A stretch of DNA of 64,000 bases from Sabellastarte sp. h YS-2021. Lineage: Eukaryota; Annelida; Polychaeta; Sabellida; Sabellidae. Below the pieces are notes generated by a model. It did no database searches and was not told the origin of the DNA. It was given only the letters and a program-made list of their open reading frames with translations. The translations under genes and the position numbers were made by a program. Each line of letters opens with the position of its first letter. The first letter of the stretch is position 1. Below are positions 47,301 to 59,460 of the stretch, one piece after another. Location of the stretch: contig OZ024935.1 of NCBI GenBank assembly GCA_964017235.1, forward strand, positions 37,055,596 to 37,119,595. Direction: 5' to 3'.

Positions 47301-48543
47301 CATGGAGTGAAAATTGAAGAAAATTATACTTGACAAAAACATATATGTTTAAGAAGATGAAATTAAGGTAAACGTTTTCCTCACAATCAAAAAGGTATAG
47401 CGTAGATTACAAGAAAAAATGCAAAACTCGTTTCAAAAAAGATCTGCATTATAAAACCTTAATCTTGCCTCACTGGAGAAATATTGCAATGAAACCACTG
47501 AATTATTAAATATATTACCCTCACAAGAATGCAGACAATCAACCATCTGTGTCTCACATTTGTAAAAAAATTCTATTAAAATATCACATATATGACAATG
47601 ATGTGCTATTACACAGAGCGGTATAGATGCCATTAATGTATGATAATGCTTCTGTTTATTTAGTTAAATTGCAAACTAAACGGGTCAACAATGGTAATTA
47701 AGTATAGATTTTCAGTTTTCTCACTCTCTAGGCACTGACATAAAATGAAAAATATACATGTATAGAAGTTAAATTCTGGGACATTATATTTTCTTAAACA
47801 TCTAATGCCACAGTTGCACTACAGACGGTATTTCTGGCACACCTACACACCTCTAGCTGCAGTGTGCTACAAAAAAGAATTGAGGTAAATGGCCATGGTT
47901 TTGGCAATGGAATGTTGCAACAAGGATACAGTAGCCTTATGTCACCCATTTAATGTCATTGGAGACACGGAAAGACACTGAATAGCACAGAATTGGAAGG
48001 AAATGTAGCAGAACAGCTACATAAATGATAGGACACCCTGCATTTATTCTACAGAACTTGATAGCCTGTGAATGGCCACAGAAAGGAATGCTACAGGATG
48101 CAAACTGTATTAACAGAAAATTGTCAGTATATGGAGGAAAGGGCAGAAAACGACACAAGATATACTGGGGTATAAGGTCATATCATGATAAACCTTTAGT
48201 AAACCACACACGTTGTCATGAGTTGTGTTTAACCTTACCACCACAGATGTGAGAGTAATACTGTTAAAATACCAAACATGTTAACTCCAAGAGGTAAAAG
48301 CAAATTAGATTATCAGACTTGTCAACTCCTAGGCCACTGGGGACACTTGATTTTCAGATAAATCAACACAATTTGAAAAAAATACCAGAAAAATAGGAAA
48401 ATAATTCTAGTTTTGTAAGAAATGGTAGATTGAACAGTAAACCGTGACAATTTGATTTGTATATTTTTCCCTTTTTAAAAGGTCTAACCTCAGTGACCTA
48501 AGTCTAAGTAAAAACAAAGACACATATAACATATCTACTCTTT
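44388..48543. other. region between convergent genes: 3' UTRs and old repeats
   Basis: The PHD-gene 3' UTR probably runs to an AATAAA near 44930, and the minus-strand GPCR 3' end may use AATAAA (TTTATT at about 48041). About 45035-45140 holds a tRNA-like SINE remnant (minus strand, HGFESGW-type text from the B box), and 46885-47165 a fragment of the 40465 repeat family. No further gene was supported. Confidence 0.5.
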
Positions 48544-50115
48544 TTAAACCATTTGGCCTGATTTTGTACTATCACACTTGGAAGGGAAGGAATCCATAGA
48601 CGTCCTGAATGTTTGGGGTCCTTGACCTTTCCGGTCACACCTACACATGCAAACAACCTTCATCTCTCTCCGCAATGCCCGTATTCCATAGACATAAATA
48701 GCTGGGTTGATGGCAGACTTAAGTAACAACATATCCATTGCAAAATGATGGACTAAAGTGGGCAAGTTGGAATGAGTTGGATCAACCAAGTTGACAAGGT
48801 AAATAGGAAGCCAACACAACACAAAGGTAACAAAAAAGAGAATGGTGATCCTTTTAGCACGGTGATAATGTATGTCACATTTATTTGGACTTGCTGGCAG
48901 CTCACTTTGCTCACTTTTTTTCTTCGGTTTGACCTTTCTTTTAGGTCCCCAAATGTTACAGCCTAATTGGATGGCCCGCAGAACTTTACTAAAGCAGAGG
49001 GAAATAACGAGGAGCTCTACGATATGAAGAGACAGGGTCAATAGCGTGTAGGCCATCAAGACACGGTCATCGGCATCAACTACTGTCTTGGGAATGCAAA
49101 TCACTGCGTTGGGGTAGAAATCCACATTATTCAGGCCCAGGAAATTAGGCACAAACAGCAAGCCAAAATTGCTAATCCAGGCAAGCAAGATAAAGATGAA
49201 TGTGTTTTTGTAGCTAAAGATGACATCCGTGACTTTTTTGGAATATGTTAAGATGTAGAGGTAAAGCGATATGAGGACTTTGATGGTAAGTGTGACGCTT
49301 GCGATTTCTATGAATATCAGGCGCAAGACATTGCAGAAACTCCAGAAGTTCACTTTATTGGCTTCACCGACGGACACTTGTGGTTGAGCTCCCTCTAAGA
49401 GAAAATATGTGTATGTGGGGATATAGATGAAGGAAACGAAGAAGTCAGCGGCTGCTAAAGTACAGATAAGGATATGCAACGGCTGCCTGAATCTTGTAGA
49501 AAATATTCCAGTGAAAACTATAGCCCCATTTTGTACTGTTCCAAACAGTCCCACTGCCCACAGAAGGGTACCTTCAATTCCTGTTGAAGCATCAAGGGGC
49601 TTCTTCCTGTTTAGCTTTGATTTATCCAGAATCCAATCTGGCCCGTGTAATGGGCCCAGTAAGTGATTTGGTCTGGAGAGCATTGGACTGTGGAATGTAG
49701 CATACTGACTGACAGTTGTGAAGAGAAATGGGTCACCAGAGATATTACTGGTGGTTTGTGCATCTGAAGAAACTTCCCCTCCTTCAATAAACTTTCCAGA
49801 TTTGCTATCAACAACCTCTGAACTCATCCAAGGTTGATGGATGTTGTCAGTTGTTTTCTCTGCTGCCTGAAACGGACTCCAGTCTGGTACAGAAAGTTCA
49901 CTACTTCTATGATCACTCCATTGTTCTAATGCAGTGGAAAGCCTTATTTTATCCCAGGTAAATTGGTTATTTCGCCAGTCACTTGTCTTTTTGGTGCTTT
50001 TAAAGGGGGCAGCTTTCTTCTTCGAAAGGATTTCATTCTCTGTTTTCCTGTTGTCTGCTGCAATGATTACTGTTATCAGTATAATGGTTTGCACTAGTTG
50101 TAAAAGCAGAGCCAT
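48544..50115 (-). CDS. orphan class A G-protein-coupled receptor, single coding exon
   Basis: A 523-aa product starts at the ATG of 50115. An upstream in-frame ATG (50136) exists, but TTCTATTATATTTTCAG, a fine splice acceptor, directly precedes the chosen ATG, so the upstream one is probably intronic. A signal peptide (MALLLQLVQTIILITVIIA) is followed by about 160 hydrophilic residues with an NIS glycosylation site. Seven hydrophobic helices lie at roughly 180-205, 212-240, 257-289, 304-327, 351-379, 422-444 and 455-477. Marks are LAAAD in helix 2, the helix 3 cysteine in FCNV paired with ICIP in loop 2, CWLP in helix 6 and NPAIY in helix 7. The DRY site of helix 3 reads SLY. CMCRC after helix 7 could be palmitoylated. 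General look recalls melatonin/Tre1/moody/GPR84-like orphans, but no ligand can be named. Confidence 0.93.
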   Translation of the reverse strand: MALLLQLVQTIILITVIIAADNRKTENEILSKKKAAPFKSTKKTSDWRNNQFTWDKIRLSTALEQWSDHRSSELSVPDWSPFQAAEKTTDNIHQPWMSSEVVDSKSGKFIEGGEVSSDAQTTSNISGDPFLFTTVSQYATFHSPMLSRPNHLLGPLHGPDWILDKSKLNRKKPLDASTGIEGTLLWAVGLFGTVQNGAIVFTGIFSTRFRQPLHILICTLAAADFFVSFIYIPTYTYFLLEGAQPQVSVGEANKVNFWSFCNVLRLIFIEIASVTLTIKVLISLYLYILTYSKKVTDVIFSYKNTFIFILLAWISNFGLLFVPNFLGLNNVDFYPNAVICIPKTVVDADDRVLMAYTLLTLSLHIVELLVISLCFSKVLRAIQLGCNIWGPKRKVKPKKKSEQSELPASPNKCDIHYHRAKRITILFFVTFVLCWLPIYLVNLVDPTHSNLPTLVHHFAMDMLLLKSAINPAIYVYGIRALRREMKVVCMCRCDRKGQGPQTFRTSMDSFPSKCDSTKSGQMV

Positions 50116-51835
50116 CTGAAAATATAATAGAATCACTCAATTACACCCTTATGACTGAAAATAATACATAATAAGCCACAACCCCCACAAAATGGGCAAT
50201 AACATCACTGCATGCATTATCTGCTGATCAAATTGAATTTCCTACAACTTGCAACAGAAAACCATTTTGCAGACTCGTGCTAGCTAACAAATTTCTTTGC
50301 CCCACTCAATTGGATCTTATTGACTTTTGTTCACGACTTGCAGGCATTAGAACTGAACTCGTTTCACACACAAGTGGCTTTTCTCTAAGATCAGAGATTG
50401 TAAAATAAAGTGAATATTATTTGTTCCCGGAAACCCTTTGCTTAAGAAACAGAATAGGATTTATATATCATAGACTTTCTAGGTTATGTGAAATAAAATG
50501 GAATGACGATATATAATGGACGCAATGCTTTCATGCCATATTTCTTCCATTCATATTTATTACTCAACCATTTGAATGTATGATTCTTTACAAGGGTAAT
50601 TAAGAAATAGTGGCCAATTCTAATATCTGTCCAACTGATACTACCATGTATAAAAATTCCAAGAATCTTTTATTCAATGTAACTCTTTTTAACTCAAGGG
50701 GGGAGGTTACATCAAAGTTACATTACTTTCCATCAAACACAATGATTACACAATAGTCTATTATAACAAAACCTGATATCAAAGAGAAAGTGATACTTTT
50801 TCTGCGACAAGGTAAAACATTAATTTGTTAAAGCAATTATAAAAATAGAATTTCAACTACTTATCTAGTGTTATTCTAGGATGCTCAGTTCTGTTAAAAT
50901 AAACTAAGTTTAAAACTTCAACTTAAATACGTTATTTGTGTTAAATCAAGAATTGCACTTTACCTTTATTTTATCCACACAAACTAAATACCATTTAACA
51001 GGAAAATTAAACTTAGACTAAGTAGAATCTTTTCACATTTATCCTATTTTATATGATAAGATTATGTGACATCAAGTCACATGTCTAAGTGACAGACACT
51101 CCAACTGCCAATCCCTATGTTTTTTGTGGTATCAGAGACAAGTCACGTGTTAATATCACGCGCAGTAGTTTTGCAATTTGAAATCTCTCTAATTAACACT
51201 GTCATCTCCTGGTTATAACAATATAATCCCAGGCTTTTACTCAGCCCGCCCAATCCCATATTAAATTAGGCTTTCAGCCTTTAATATAAGGCTGTTCCAA
51301 TTCATCATCAGGCAATCAACGGTGTAATAAGCCACACTCATTTCTGTGTTTAATGAAAGTCTTATTCCTGTTTTATCCTTGTTCTAGGACATTCCTAGCA
51401 AAGCATTAGCCCGATCTACATCTGCTGTAATGCGTCTGTTCTACTATCGTAGGTTTTTCTCTGTAATACCCTAACCAGTGCAATCTCTAGCACCGTCTTG
51501 TTGGTCATTCGATTTATTCTTTTCAGTCCTAAAGGTTGTTTTCTGTTTCATTTTATTATTGTTTATTGATTAATATTCGCATGTTACTATAACGATAAAT
51601 ATTCTTTTCAATAATCACAGTTATAGTAAATGGCTATGCCTTTTTGAAAAACGTGTCTAAAAACCATTGATAATTTCTTTTGTCATGAATGGTCTTTTTG
51701 GCCATTGGTCACCTAAGGTTAATCCTTAGGTTGTCATGATTTATCCATAGGGTGTTGTTGCTAATCGTGTACATTGTTTTGTAAAAATAGAGCCGAGTAA
51801 CCTCATCCCAAGTTTTTAGTCATACCAGTCTGCCT
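50116..51835. other. upstream region of the GPCR, presumed 5' UTR intron and spacer
   Basis: The acceptor at 50116-50118 implies at least one upstream noncoding exon on the minus strand. Its donor was not identified. No coding frame, SINE or TIR element is evident here. Confidence 0.45.
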
Positions 51836-51839
51836 ATGA

Positions 51840-52175
51840 AACATCTGCCACTGTGGGATAGTGAATAACACACTCGCCTAGGCACACAGAGGACATGGGT
51901 TCCAATCCAGGTACAGGCAGATACATAGTGGCTTGGATGACCACTTAAAGTGGCGGTCCTCTTTCATTCGGTCCTATCCTCAGTGGCAGGTTAAAGAACC
52001 TCAAGGATGTTGATAAATTGTCATCCTTGAGCCCCTGTCTTTCAGTTAGGGGAATGTCAGTAATTTGAGAACTACGGCTGTACTTGTAAAAGTCGGATGG
52101 GTCATAGAGTGCTTTGAGTCCTGTAGTACATGGAGATATTGTGCTGAGTATAAATATACAATACAATACAATCTT
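51840..52175 (+). mobile_element. tRNA-headed SINE, family 2, with LINE-type tail
   Basis: The tRNA-like head TGGGATAGTGAATAACACAC with B-box GGGTTCCAATCC is followed by a body unrelated to family 1 (GTGGCGGTCCTCTTTCATTC). The 3' end GTGCTTTGAGTCCTG ... GTGCTGAGTATAAATATACA and an (AATAC)n tail resemble the 3' ends of CR1/L2-type LINEs, which probably mobilised it. Confidence 0.75.
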
Positions 52176-53091
52176 TGATTCCTACAAGTAGTGATTGTTC
52201 GGTGCTTGTACTTATATGTATGAATTGTAACAGTCGGGAGATGTTGTGTTAGACTTATATTTTTCTTTCAGGGCAAATCACCTCATATTTATATGATATA
52301 TTATAGCATAGGCAGTATTGTAATTGGAACTATGGTGTTAGAAGCATGCCAAAGGATCAATTTGGAGAAGGAAAATTTGAAGATTAGCTGTCCCACAATA
52401 CTGACAACACCCAATAGAAATGTATACATAGGAATGATTAATATAATGTTACACACCTTTAGTCATATTTTCCCCTCTTATTTTCACCAGTAATTGACAT
52501 GTCTAGCACTGTTACATTTTGTTGTTTTTCATATATATTCTTTCAAAATCCAAGTTGTTTTGTTCCCCTTTACAGTGAGGGCCATATAACATGTAACATT
52601 TGTTCTAATGAGTTGAGCTCGAAAAGATGCAAGAGAAAATGAAGAAAAAAACCCAAGGTATTTTCATTGAATACATCATAGTGTGACAGGCAAATCCACA
52701 TTTTAAAATTTTATTTTCGCTTACCAAAGGTGTCAGTTTGCAGCTGACCTTGGAATTAAAGAGGTCATGAAAGGTGATGTCAGCAGAGGTCCGTAATAAA
52801 ACATGGGTTTGAGAGAGGAGTTGAGTAAAATATCTGAAACTTAAGCGGATCTATAGAGTGTAAAAAATAAGATACTGAAATAAAGTTGAATCAAATACTT
52901 TCAATTCAGATACTTAAATAGATAATTTGAATCACTACACACAATAACATTGGTGTAGTATTAACATACCCGCCTTCCACATATGAGATTGGTTTGAAGC
53001 AAAGCTACAGTTGTAAGTGCAAAATTGGGAAGCAGCTTGCTGATGTCTGGTCGCTCACCATAATAACTTTTGATTGACCAGTATCACCTAC

Positions 53092-53483
53092 GGTCCTCCA
53101 TCCCAAAAGCTGTATGTGGTAATAAGACCCATCCCATAAACTGCATGTGGTAATATGACCCATCCCATAAGCTGTATGTGATAATATAACCCATCCCATA
53201 AGCTGTGTGTGGTAATATAACCCATCCCATAAACTGCATGTGGTAATATGACCCATCCCATAAGCTGTATGTGGTAATATAACCCATCCCATAAACTGCA
53301 TGTGGTAATATGACCCATCCCATAAGCTGTAAACTGTATGTGGTAATAGGACCCATCCCATAAACTGTCTGTGGTAATATGACCCATCCCATAAAGTGTA
53401 TATGGTAATATGACCCATCCCATAAACTGTATATGGTAATATGACCCATCCTATAAACTGTATAAGGTAATATGACCCATACA
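53092..53483. repeat. 31-bp minisatellite, about 12-13 units
   Basis: The unit reads about CCCATCCCATAAGCTGTATG plus TGGTAATATGA, 31 bp. Units differ mostly at GCTGT/ACTGC. One unit near 53325 carries an 8-bp expansion. Because 31 is not a multiple of three and the unit has no minus-strand stop, three overlapping frames stay open on that strand; they are not genes. Confidence 0.95.
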
Positions 53484-53591
53484 ATGTGATAAGAGTGAGA
53501 AAACCTACCTTTATCACCACTCGACTAAAGCATAAAATACGTAGTTCAAGCAGTTGGTGGTCCTATTATCATTGGTCATAAGATCTTCTAA

Positions 53592-53745
53592 TTGGGGAGG
53601 CTTCAGTGGTAGAGTGGTTAGCAAAATTGTTGTTTTATCATCTGTGATATTGGGTTCAAATCCAGCTCATTGTGGCATGTGGTAAAAAACTAAGAACATC
53701 TGCTAATATGAACCTGACTATTGAAAGTGATGTAACCGCCCATGT
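53592..53745 (+). mobile_element. tRNA-like SINE remnant
   Basis: A GCTTCAGTGGTAGAGTGGTTAG head and GGTTCAAATCCAGC (B-box-like) suggest a tRNA-derived SINE. Its body differs from family 1 (CTGACTATTGAAAGTGATGT). Confidence 0.55.
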
Positions 53746-56490
53746 TTGATTTTTAATAAATAGACGAGACTTGCTATTGCAATATTTAGCTTGTTTCAGT
53801 ACGGAAACATTAGGGTTAATTGACACAAAAAAAACTTTTTGAAGAGACGCTTTGACCAGAAGAATGATGCAGGGAAGAATGATGTTAAATAGGCCAAATC
53901 TCAACAAATTCAATGTAATTAGTTTAAGACAAGAATAAGACCAAGCAAAGGTGGCTATATGTTAGGAATTATCCCCTCTCTGTTCGTTAAGTTGCATCAC
54001 TGTGGAAATTTCTATGTTCAATCAAAATGATGAAGAATAGGAACACTTAATTTAACTATGTGATCATGTTATAAGAACTTGATATTCCAAATTCAAATAT
54101 CAAGAATACAGGATAAAAGAGTAAAGAGATGCATAAAAATGCAAATGTTGATATTGATATTTTATGGCAAGATAACAGTAAAAGGAAACCCATTAGCTAC
54201 ACTGTATTTTATACCAGCTTATTCTCTAACAAACCAGTTTTTTCCCAGTTATCGTATTTCCCCTTATTTTATTGACAAGATAAACCAGGCATGAAGACAT
54301 GTTTTCAGCCTGAAAGTATGGGTGCTCTGAGCTATCATCTTGTTCTTTTTACATACTTTCGTCACTAGCTTGAACATATAGCCTGTAACAAGGTCCTCAA
54401 ATATTCACATTACTAACTTATTCAAAATGGCTACTAGGAGACCAAACTACTTTATAATTATGAATAACAAATAGTAATGCTAACGGTGCAATTACAAGAT
54501 AATACTGAGGGTCTGTCCCCATTATAACTCTGACTGTTGAACAGGACATAAAACTATAACTTGACTTTCACTTCAACAACTAGAACATATTTGTACCAAA
54601 GGACTGTTGTAGGTTCTCGTAGTAGGTCCATTAGAAATAAAAAAACTATAAAGACAGCTTTTGTGAGAACCAAACCAGTAAAGAAGCCACAAAAAATAGC
54701 ATTGTAAAGGGAGTTCTCAGTGGCGGATTAGAAAGGTTCTTGGGGTGGTATAACCAGTGGAGACAAGTGTCAGACTAATGGACTTGTGCCATCCTAAAGT
54801 GACACAGTGTGATTGATGTCACACTCCAAGAATTACAAATTCCCACAAACAAAAGACTTTTCACAAATTGCCATGCACAGTGGTTCTCTGGAGTCATTTT
54901 GTTACTGCCAGGCTGGGTAATGTGGCACACACCCCAAATTAGCGCAAAAAAATGAACAGCCACTTTGGTTCACTGATTCAAAAATAAGGCATTGTAAGTT
55001 GTATGCTGATTGGTTCTTTGGCAAATTAAGCAAGTTAATTTCTTGTAGAAAATTAAATTGTCACCCCATTTAAATACTGTATAGAAAGGTCTTTAGCTAG
55101 TACTTTTTGTGACGTTATGAGTATCTTAATTCTTCTGCTGTCCTATCATTACTACCGAAAGTTGCATTTGGTGATTTGAAATGTTTTTAAAAATTTTAGA
55201 TGTTGCTTTCAAGACTACATATGCTCCCATATTGTAATGGACAGGGCTATGACAAAGGGCAAGTTTATTGACTTATCAACTCTACACGATATATTCCTTT
55301 TAAATCAACTGCCTTCTGTGAAATTGTGAACCCAACCAAAGATTTAAGCCTGCATACAAAGGTAGAGGTCGAGTTTATTAATAGAAATAATTGAATTTAA
55401 AATTACATAAATTTTTATGAATTTCATTTTTGCATTGCCTAAATGTTTAACCCGTATTTTTTATGGTTCTTTTCATTATATTATACACGAGAATAGAGAA
55501 TTACATTTCTGTAAGAAATAAATAATAACTAAAATGACGTACGAACATCGTACTTCAACTATTATTGAAAATTCTTGTTCAGTTAAAGAGGCTATCTCAC
55601 ACACCTAACAGTGCAGTCAAAATCAGACCAAAATCATATGTTTAGCAAGTTCCATGAAAGTACTTTTTTTCCACAAGAACACATTACTAAAATATAATCT
55701 GAATCAGTTCTGTGATTCTCTGCTAATGAAGTAGTACATTTAATGAAGTAATGTTTGAACTTGGATTATGTATCCAGCCTTCACTTTCTACTGGTGAAAT
55801 GTAAACATCTCTCGAAATAAGCTGATTTGTCAGTCTAAGCTTACTGAAATATCATTATTTTTTCAAAGAGAATGAAAAACTGTGAAACATTCTGCAATGC
55901 AATGCACACACTGGAATTAGTTTTGTAATCTTTATAAGCTCTCACACCATCCTCATCCATTGCATAACAAGTGAATTGCATTTATAAATTATTGAACAGC
56001 AAGTTGCAAATGCAGTCCCCAAGGTGAAAGAAATATTTTGAACTCAATAGTAACAACAGGTATGTGATCCCATCCTTAATTTACATCAGAGAAATATTAT
56101 AATTGGCCTTCCTCATTTTTCTTATTTCTTTCTCTTTGAAATTATATCATAGCATATTTGAAGATTAAAAAATTCTGCAACATCTTCCCATTTCTTCATA
56201 TCTTCGTCTAGGTGGACACAATTGCATGTGAAATAGAATTGTATATAGAAAACAAGAAACAAGAGCACTCTGAGAGCGTATACCTCCACCAAAACGGCTG
56301 AATAATGAGTAAATGGGAAAATCCAGGTATTTGATGTTTTGTATCATTAAAATTCCTTTAAAAATGAAATTTAAAACGTCCTTGGCGAAGGTTATAATTC
56401 TAGAACAAACTCTGCTTGAAATTATAACAAGACCTCAATGGCAGAGTTGTTAACATGCTAAATATGTGTGGTTCATTCAAGTCATAACCT
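53746..56490. other. spacer without recognised gene
   Basis: No coding frame with family character was seen. At about 56262-56300, AGAGCACTCTGAGAGCG with CCTCCACCAAAACGGCTGAA matches the start of the 40465/46885 repeat family. Confidence 0.45.
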
Positions 56491-56501
56491 GATTTGAGCT
56501 T

Positions 56502-57093
56502 ATGCCCCTGTTCCACCACAAGACTAAGGCCCCCGATTAAGGGATCTTTGGGACCAGATTCAGAGTCTTGGACAGTCTGTTTGAGTCTGGTTGGATCTGT
56601 TGTAACGACTGTAACCAATCCACTTCCGCCCCTATCCACAAATTTCCCAGTCTCAGGCTTCCTGGGACCTCTTCTGACCCATATTTACACAATCCTATGT
56701 TGTCTGAGGCGTCCTGCGATTCTTAAGCCCATGACTCTTACTTCCAGGAGGCCTGGACTTAGTCCTAGACCTCAACCAAAATCGCCCATTGCTGTCTTAT
56801 TAAATCTGTTGTTAGTCCCAGGGGGCCTGAGGAAGCTTCAGACCAGTCTGCAACCCAGTCCGCATTCCATGACAGAATTGGGGTTTCAACCAATAACAAA
56901 CTTAGCTTAATCGCCTCATAGTCGGGGAACAATTGCGACGTGTCTGAGGCTTCCTGAGGATGATCTGTGCTTGATCCCACACCTGGATCAAGATTCCATT
57001 TTCCCGCCCATATTTCAGACTTGTTTCACAGACACTCAAGGATTAAGGGTTCTAAGACCAATCGGGTCTTAATGCTTTGGTGAAACAGGGGCA
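56502..57093. mobile_element. GC-richer palindromic MITE
   Basis: The arms are TGCCCCTGTTCCACCACAAG and, reverse-complemented, TGCCCCTGTTTCACCAAAGC, both continuing to a GGCC/CGATTAAGGG-like zone. The interior repeats GGAGGCCTGG, CTTCCTGGGA and TCTGAGGC in both orientations. It is visibly GC-richer than its surroundings. A 138-codon open frame inside (56494-56910) looks like a by-product of the palindrome, not a gene. Confidence 0.7.
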
Positions 57094-57879
57094 GTAGCTG
57101 TAAAATTGACATAAAACCAATTTTTTTACTTGGGCTGAAACATGTCGAGTTCTTTGATAAACCTCACTGTAATTCAGTCATTTTGTTAAATGTATACAGT
57201 TTACCTTGAACATATGTAAGCTATTCCCTGAAAGTAACTCCTGTATAAGTGGGCACCACAATAAAACACCATGGTTCCAAGTTTACCTTGCGTGTCACCA
57301 AGGGTGAAACACATGGCCAAGTGTCTGTCGTATAAGAGAAGACTGCAATCTGGCTTCCCATTATTAGTATCGACCAACTGATTCAGTGAACCAACCACAG
57401 CAGTAGCTGTATACAAATATATAGAATACAAAATGTTCATATCTGTGAAAATAAGAAAAATTTTGATGGAAAACAGGCAGCAGATAGATTTAAATATGTA
57501 TCAGATTATTTGAGGATATGACAAATGTGTTCGTAGCCTGTTATTTTTAGTGTTAACTGTTACCTCATCACAACCTTTCTAATATGTGGCTTCACGTCTG
57601 CATTCTCACCCATTGATAATTTTAAGCAAAACACATCAACAGAAACATTGAATGAGTGTTAAATTTTATTAATAATACTGTTGAACTAATAAGTGGATGA
57701 TGATTATTTCCATGCTTTCAATATGAAGATGAAACCCCACAAATGCCATATATGGAATTAATTTGTGTACATGGAATGACATTATAACAAAAGTATGTCT
57801 TTGGCAAACTTTTAATTCATGTCAGTCCGAATCATAAGCACCAACCAATATGGATCATATTTTCGTAAAAACTGAGACG

Positions 57880-59460
57880 TCACAAAACAGAAAGTGACAG
57901 AGACTTATGTTAACACAATTTGCTGATGATACAACACTTTTTTGGATGGTTTTCCCAGCTCACTCTATGCAGCCCTAAATACTATAATATTTTTAGAACA
58001 TTATCTGGTTTAAAAAAAAATATGAATAAGACTAAGACTGTTTGGATAGGGATAAAAAACAAACATTCTAGGGATAAGAGATGCGGTATGTATTAGAATG
58101 GGGAATCCAGCAATTTTCTATAAATCTGGAAGTAATGCCAATGTTTAACTTTTTGACAGCCCTCGAACAAAATCTCGTTCCATTTGGTAAAATTACAGTC
58201 ATAAAGACTTTTATCTTGTCAATATTTAATTATATTTTTAGCAGTATACTATCACCTCCAGCTACTTTTTTTTCAAAATCTTTACAAAAATGCCTTTGAC
58301 TATATATGGGACAATAAACCAGATAAAGTCAAACGCATTCATATCTCAAAGGGTAACAAGAATGGTGGAGTCAGACTGGTCAATGGAGAAAATGTGGTTC
58401 ACTCCTTGAATCTGACATAGGTAAATAGATTACTTGTCAGCAAAAACTTTCTTTGGGTAAAGTAATGTTAAAATCAATCTCAGACGTAACTCCTTTGATT
58501 ATTTTCAGATATGAGTGGTCTGGTGAAGTCATCAAAAATACTTGCATGAGCCAATATTTGGAAAGAGATAATACTATAGTGGGTTAATTTTAAAAAGAAG
58601 AGTGAAAATTCTAAGCAATTTGAACATCCTTGCTTGTCCACTATGGTTTAAACCAGATGTATCAAGTATTACTTCATTGTTTTTCCAAACTGGTTTGCTC
58701 ATGGAATAAGTTATATTGCGGATCTTTTTAAAATTGATTTGTAGTATTTTTCAAGTCAATTTAGAATAGAAAATATTCATGATTTCAAACCAAATAAGTT
58801 CCAGAGTAGTTTTAATTAACAACACTACCTTCACCTTTGTGAAGAGATATAAGAGCAACAAGTCCTACAGATTGATAAAACCGTGCATGCCAATAACTAT
58901 ATATACCTTTTTTCAATAAGATGGGGCAACATACTTTCTACAGTATATTACAATGAGAATACTTGTGACATGAAATTCAAAACTTAATGAAATAAAGATT
59001 TAGGCATTGAAACTGATAACTACAAATGGCAGCTAGTCTTGTCTATATGTTTGAAGACACGTCAGAAAAAAACTACTTAATATGGTTTCAATATAAGCTC
59101 ATTCATAGAGTTTTAGGCACTCAAAGGTTACTATATAAAATGGGAAAAAGTTTGGTCAGAGGCTTGTTTATTGGGTCAAGCTGATACTACATCTGTAAAA
59201 CATCTTCTGTATTCTGTAGCTCTTGTCCAGTAGCTTTCCAGTTGTAGGACGATTTGAAAAACTGAATCTCAACGAAAACTGGCTTAAATGTAAAAATCTT
59301 AGCCCAGAAGAAATTCTGATAAGACATTTAAATAGAGCTAATGATTTCCTTCCAATCAGTACAATAATAATTGTAACCAAAAGGTATATTTATTCAAATT
59401 CCACACTACGAGAAGCCATTTCGTAATCTATACCTTCAGAAAAACTAAAAATGTATATGA
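57880..59460 (+). mobile_element. decayed L1/Tx1-type LINE reverse transcriptase
   Basis: Broken frames include LTQFADDTTLF (reverse transcriptase catalytic DD), then LEWGIQQFSINLEVMPMFNF, LVPFGKITVIKTFILSIFNY, and, in another frame, WDNKPDKVKRIHISKGNKNG followed by GVRLVNGENVVHS. This order is that of the palm and thumb of L1/Tx1-clade ORF2 proteins. A C-terminal stretch ends near TIIIVTKRYIYSNSTLREAI, the same region where the copy at 11996-12921 reads [10 protein letters not shown]. Many stops and frameshifts show it is old. Confidence 0.8.

Noticed and set aside
53005-53520. Open frames of 111-171 codons with repeated GMGHITT-like text as a repeat protein gene
   Set aside because: They are translations of a 31-bp minisatellite in all three phases; no splice sites, start context or family support.
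56494-56910. 138-codon plus-strand frame as a gene
   Set aside because: It lies within a palindromic MITE and has no family signature.
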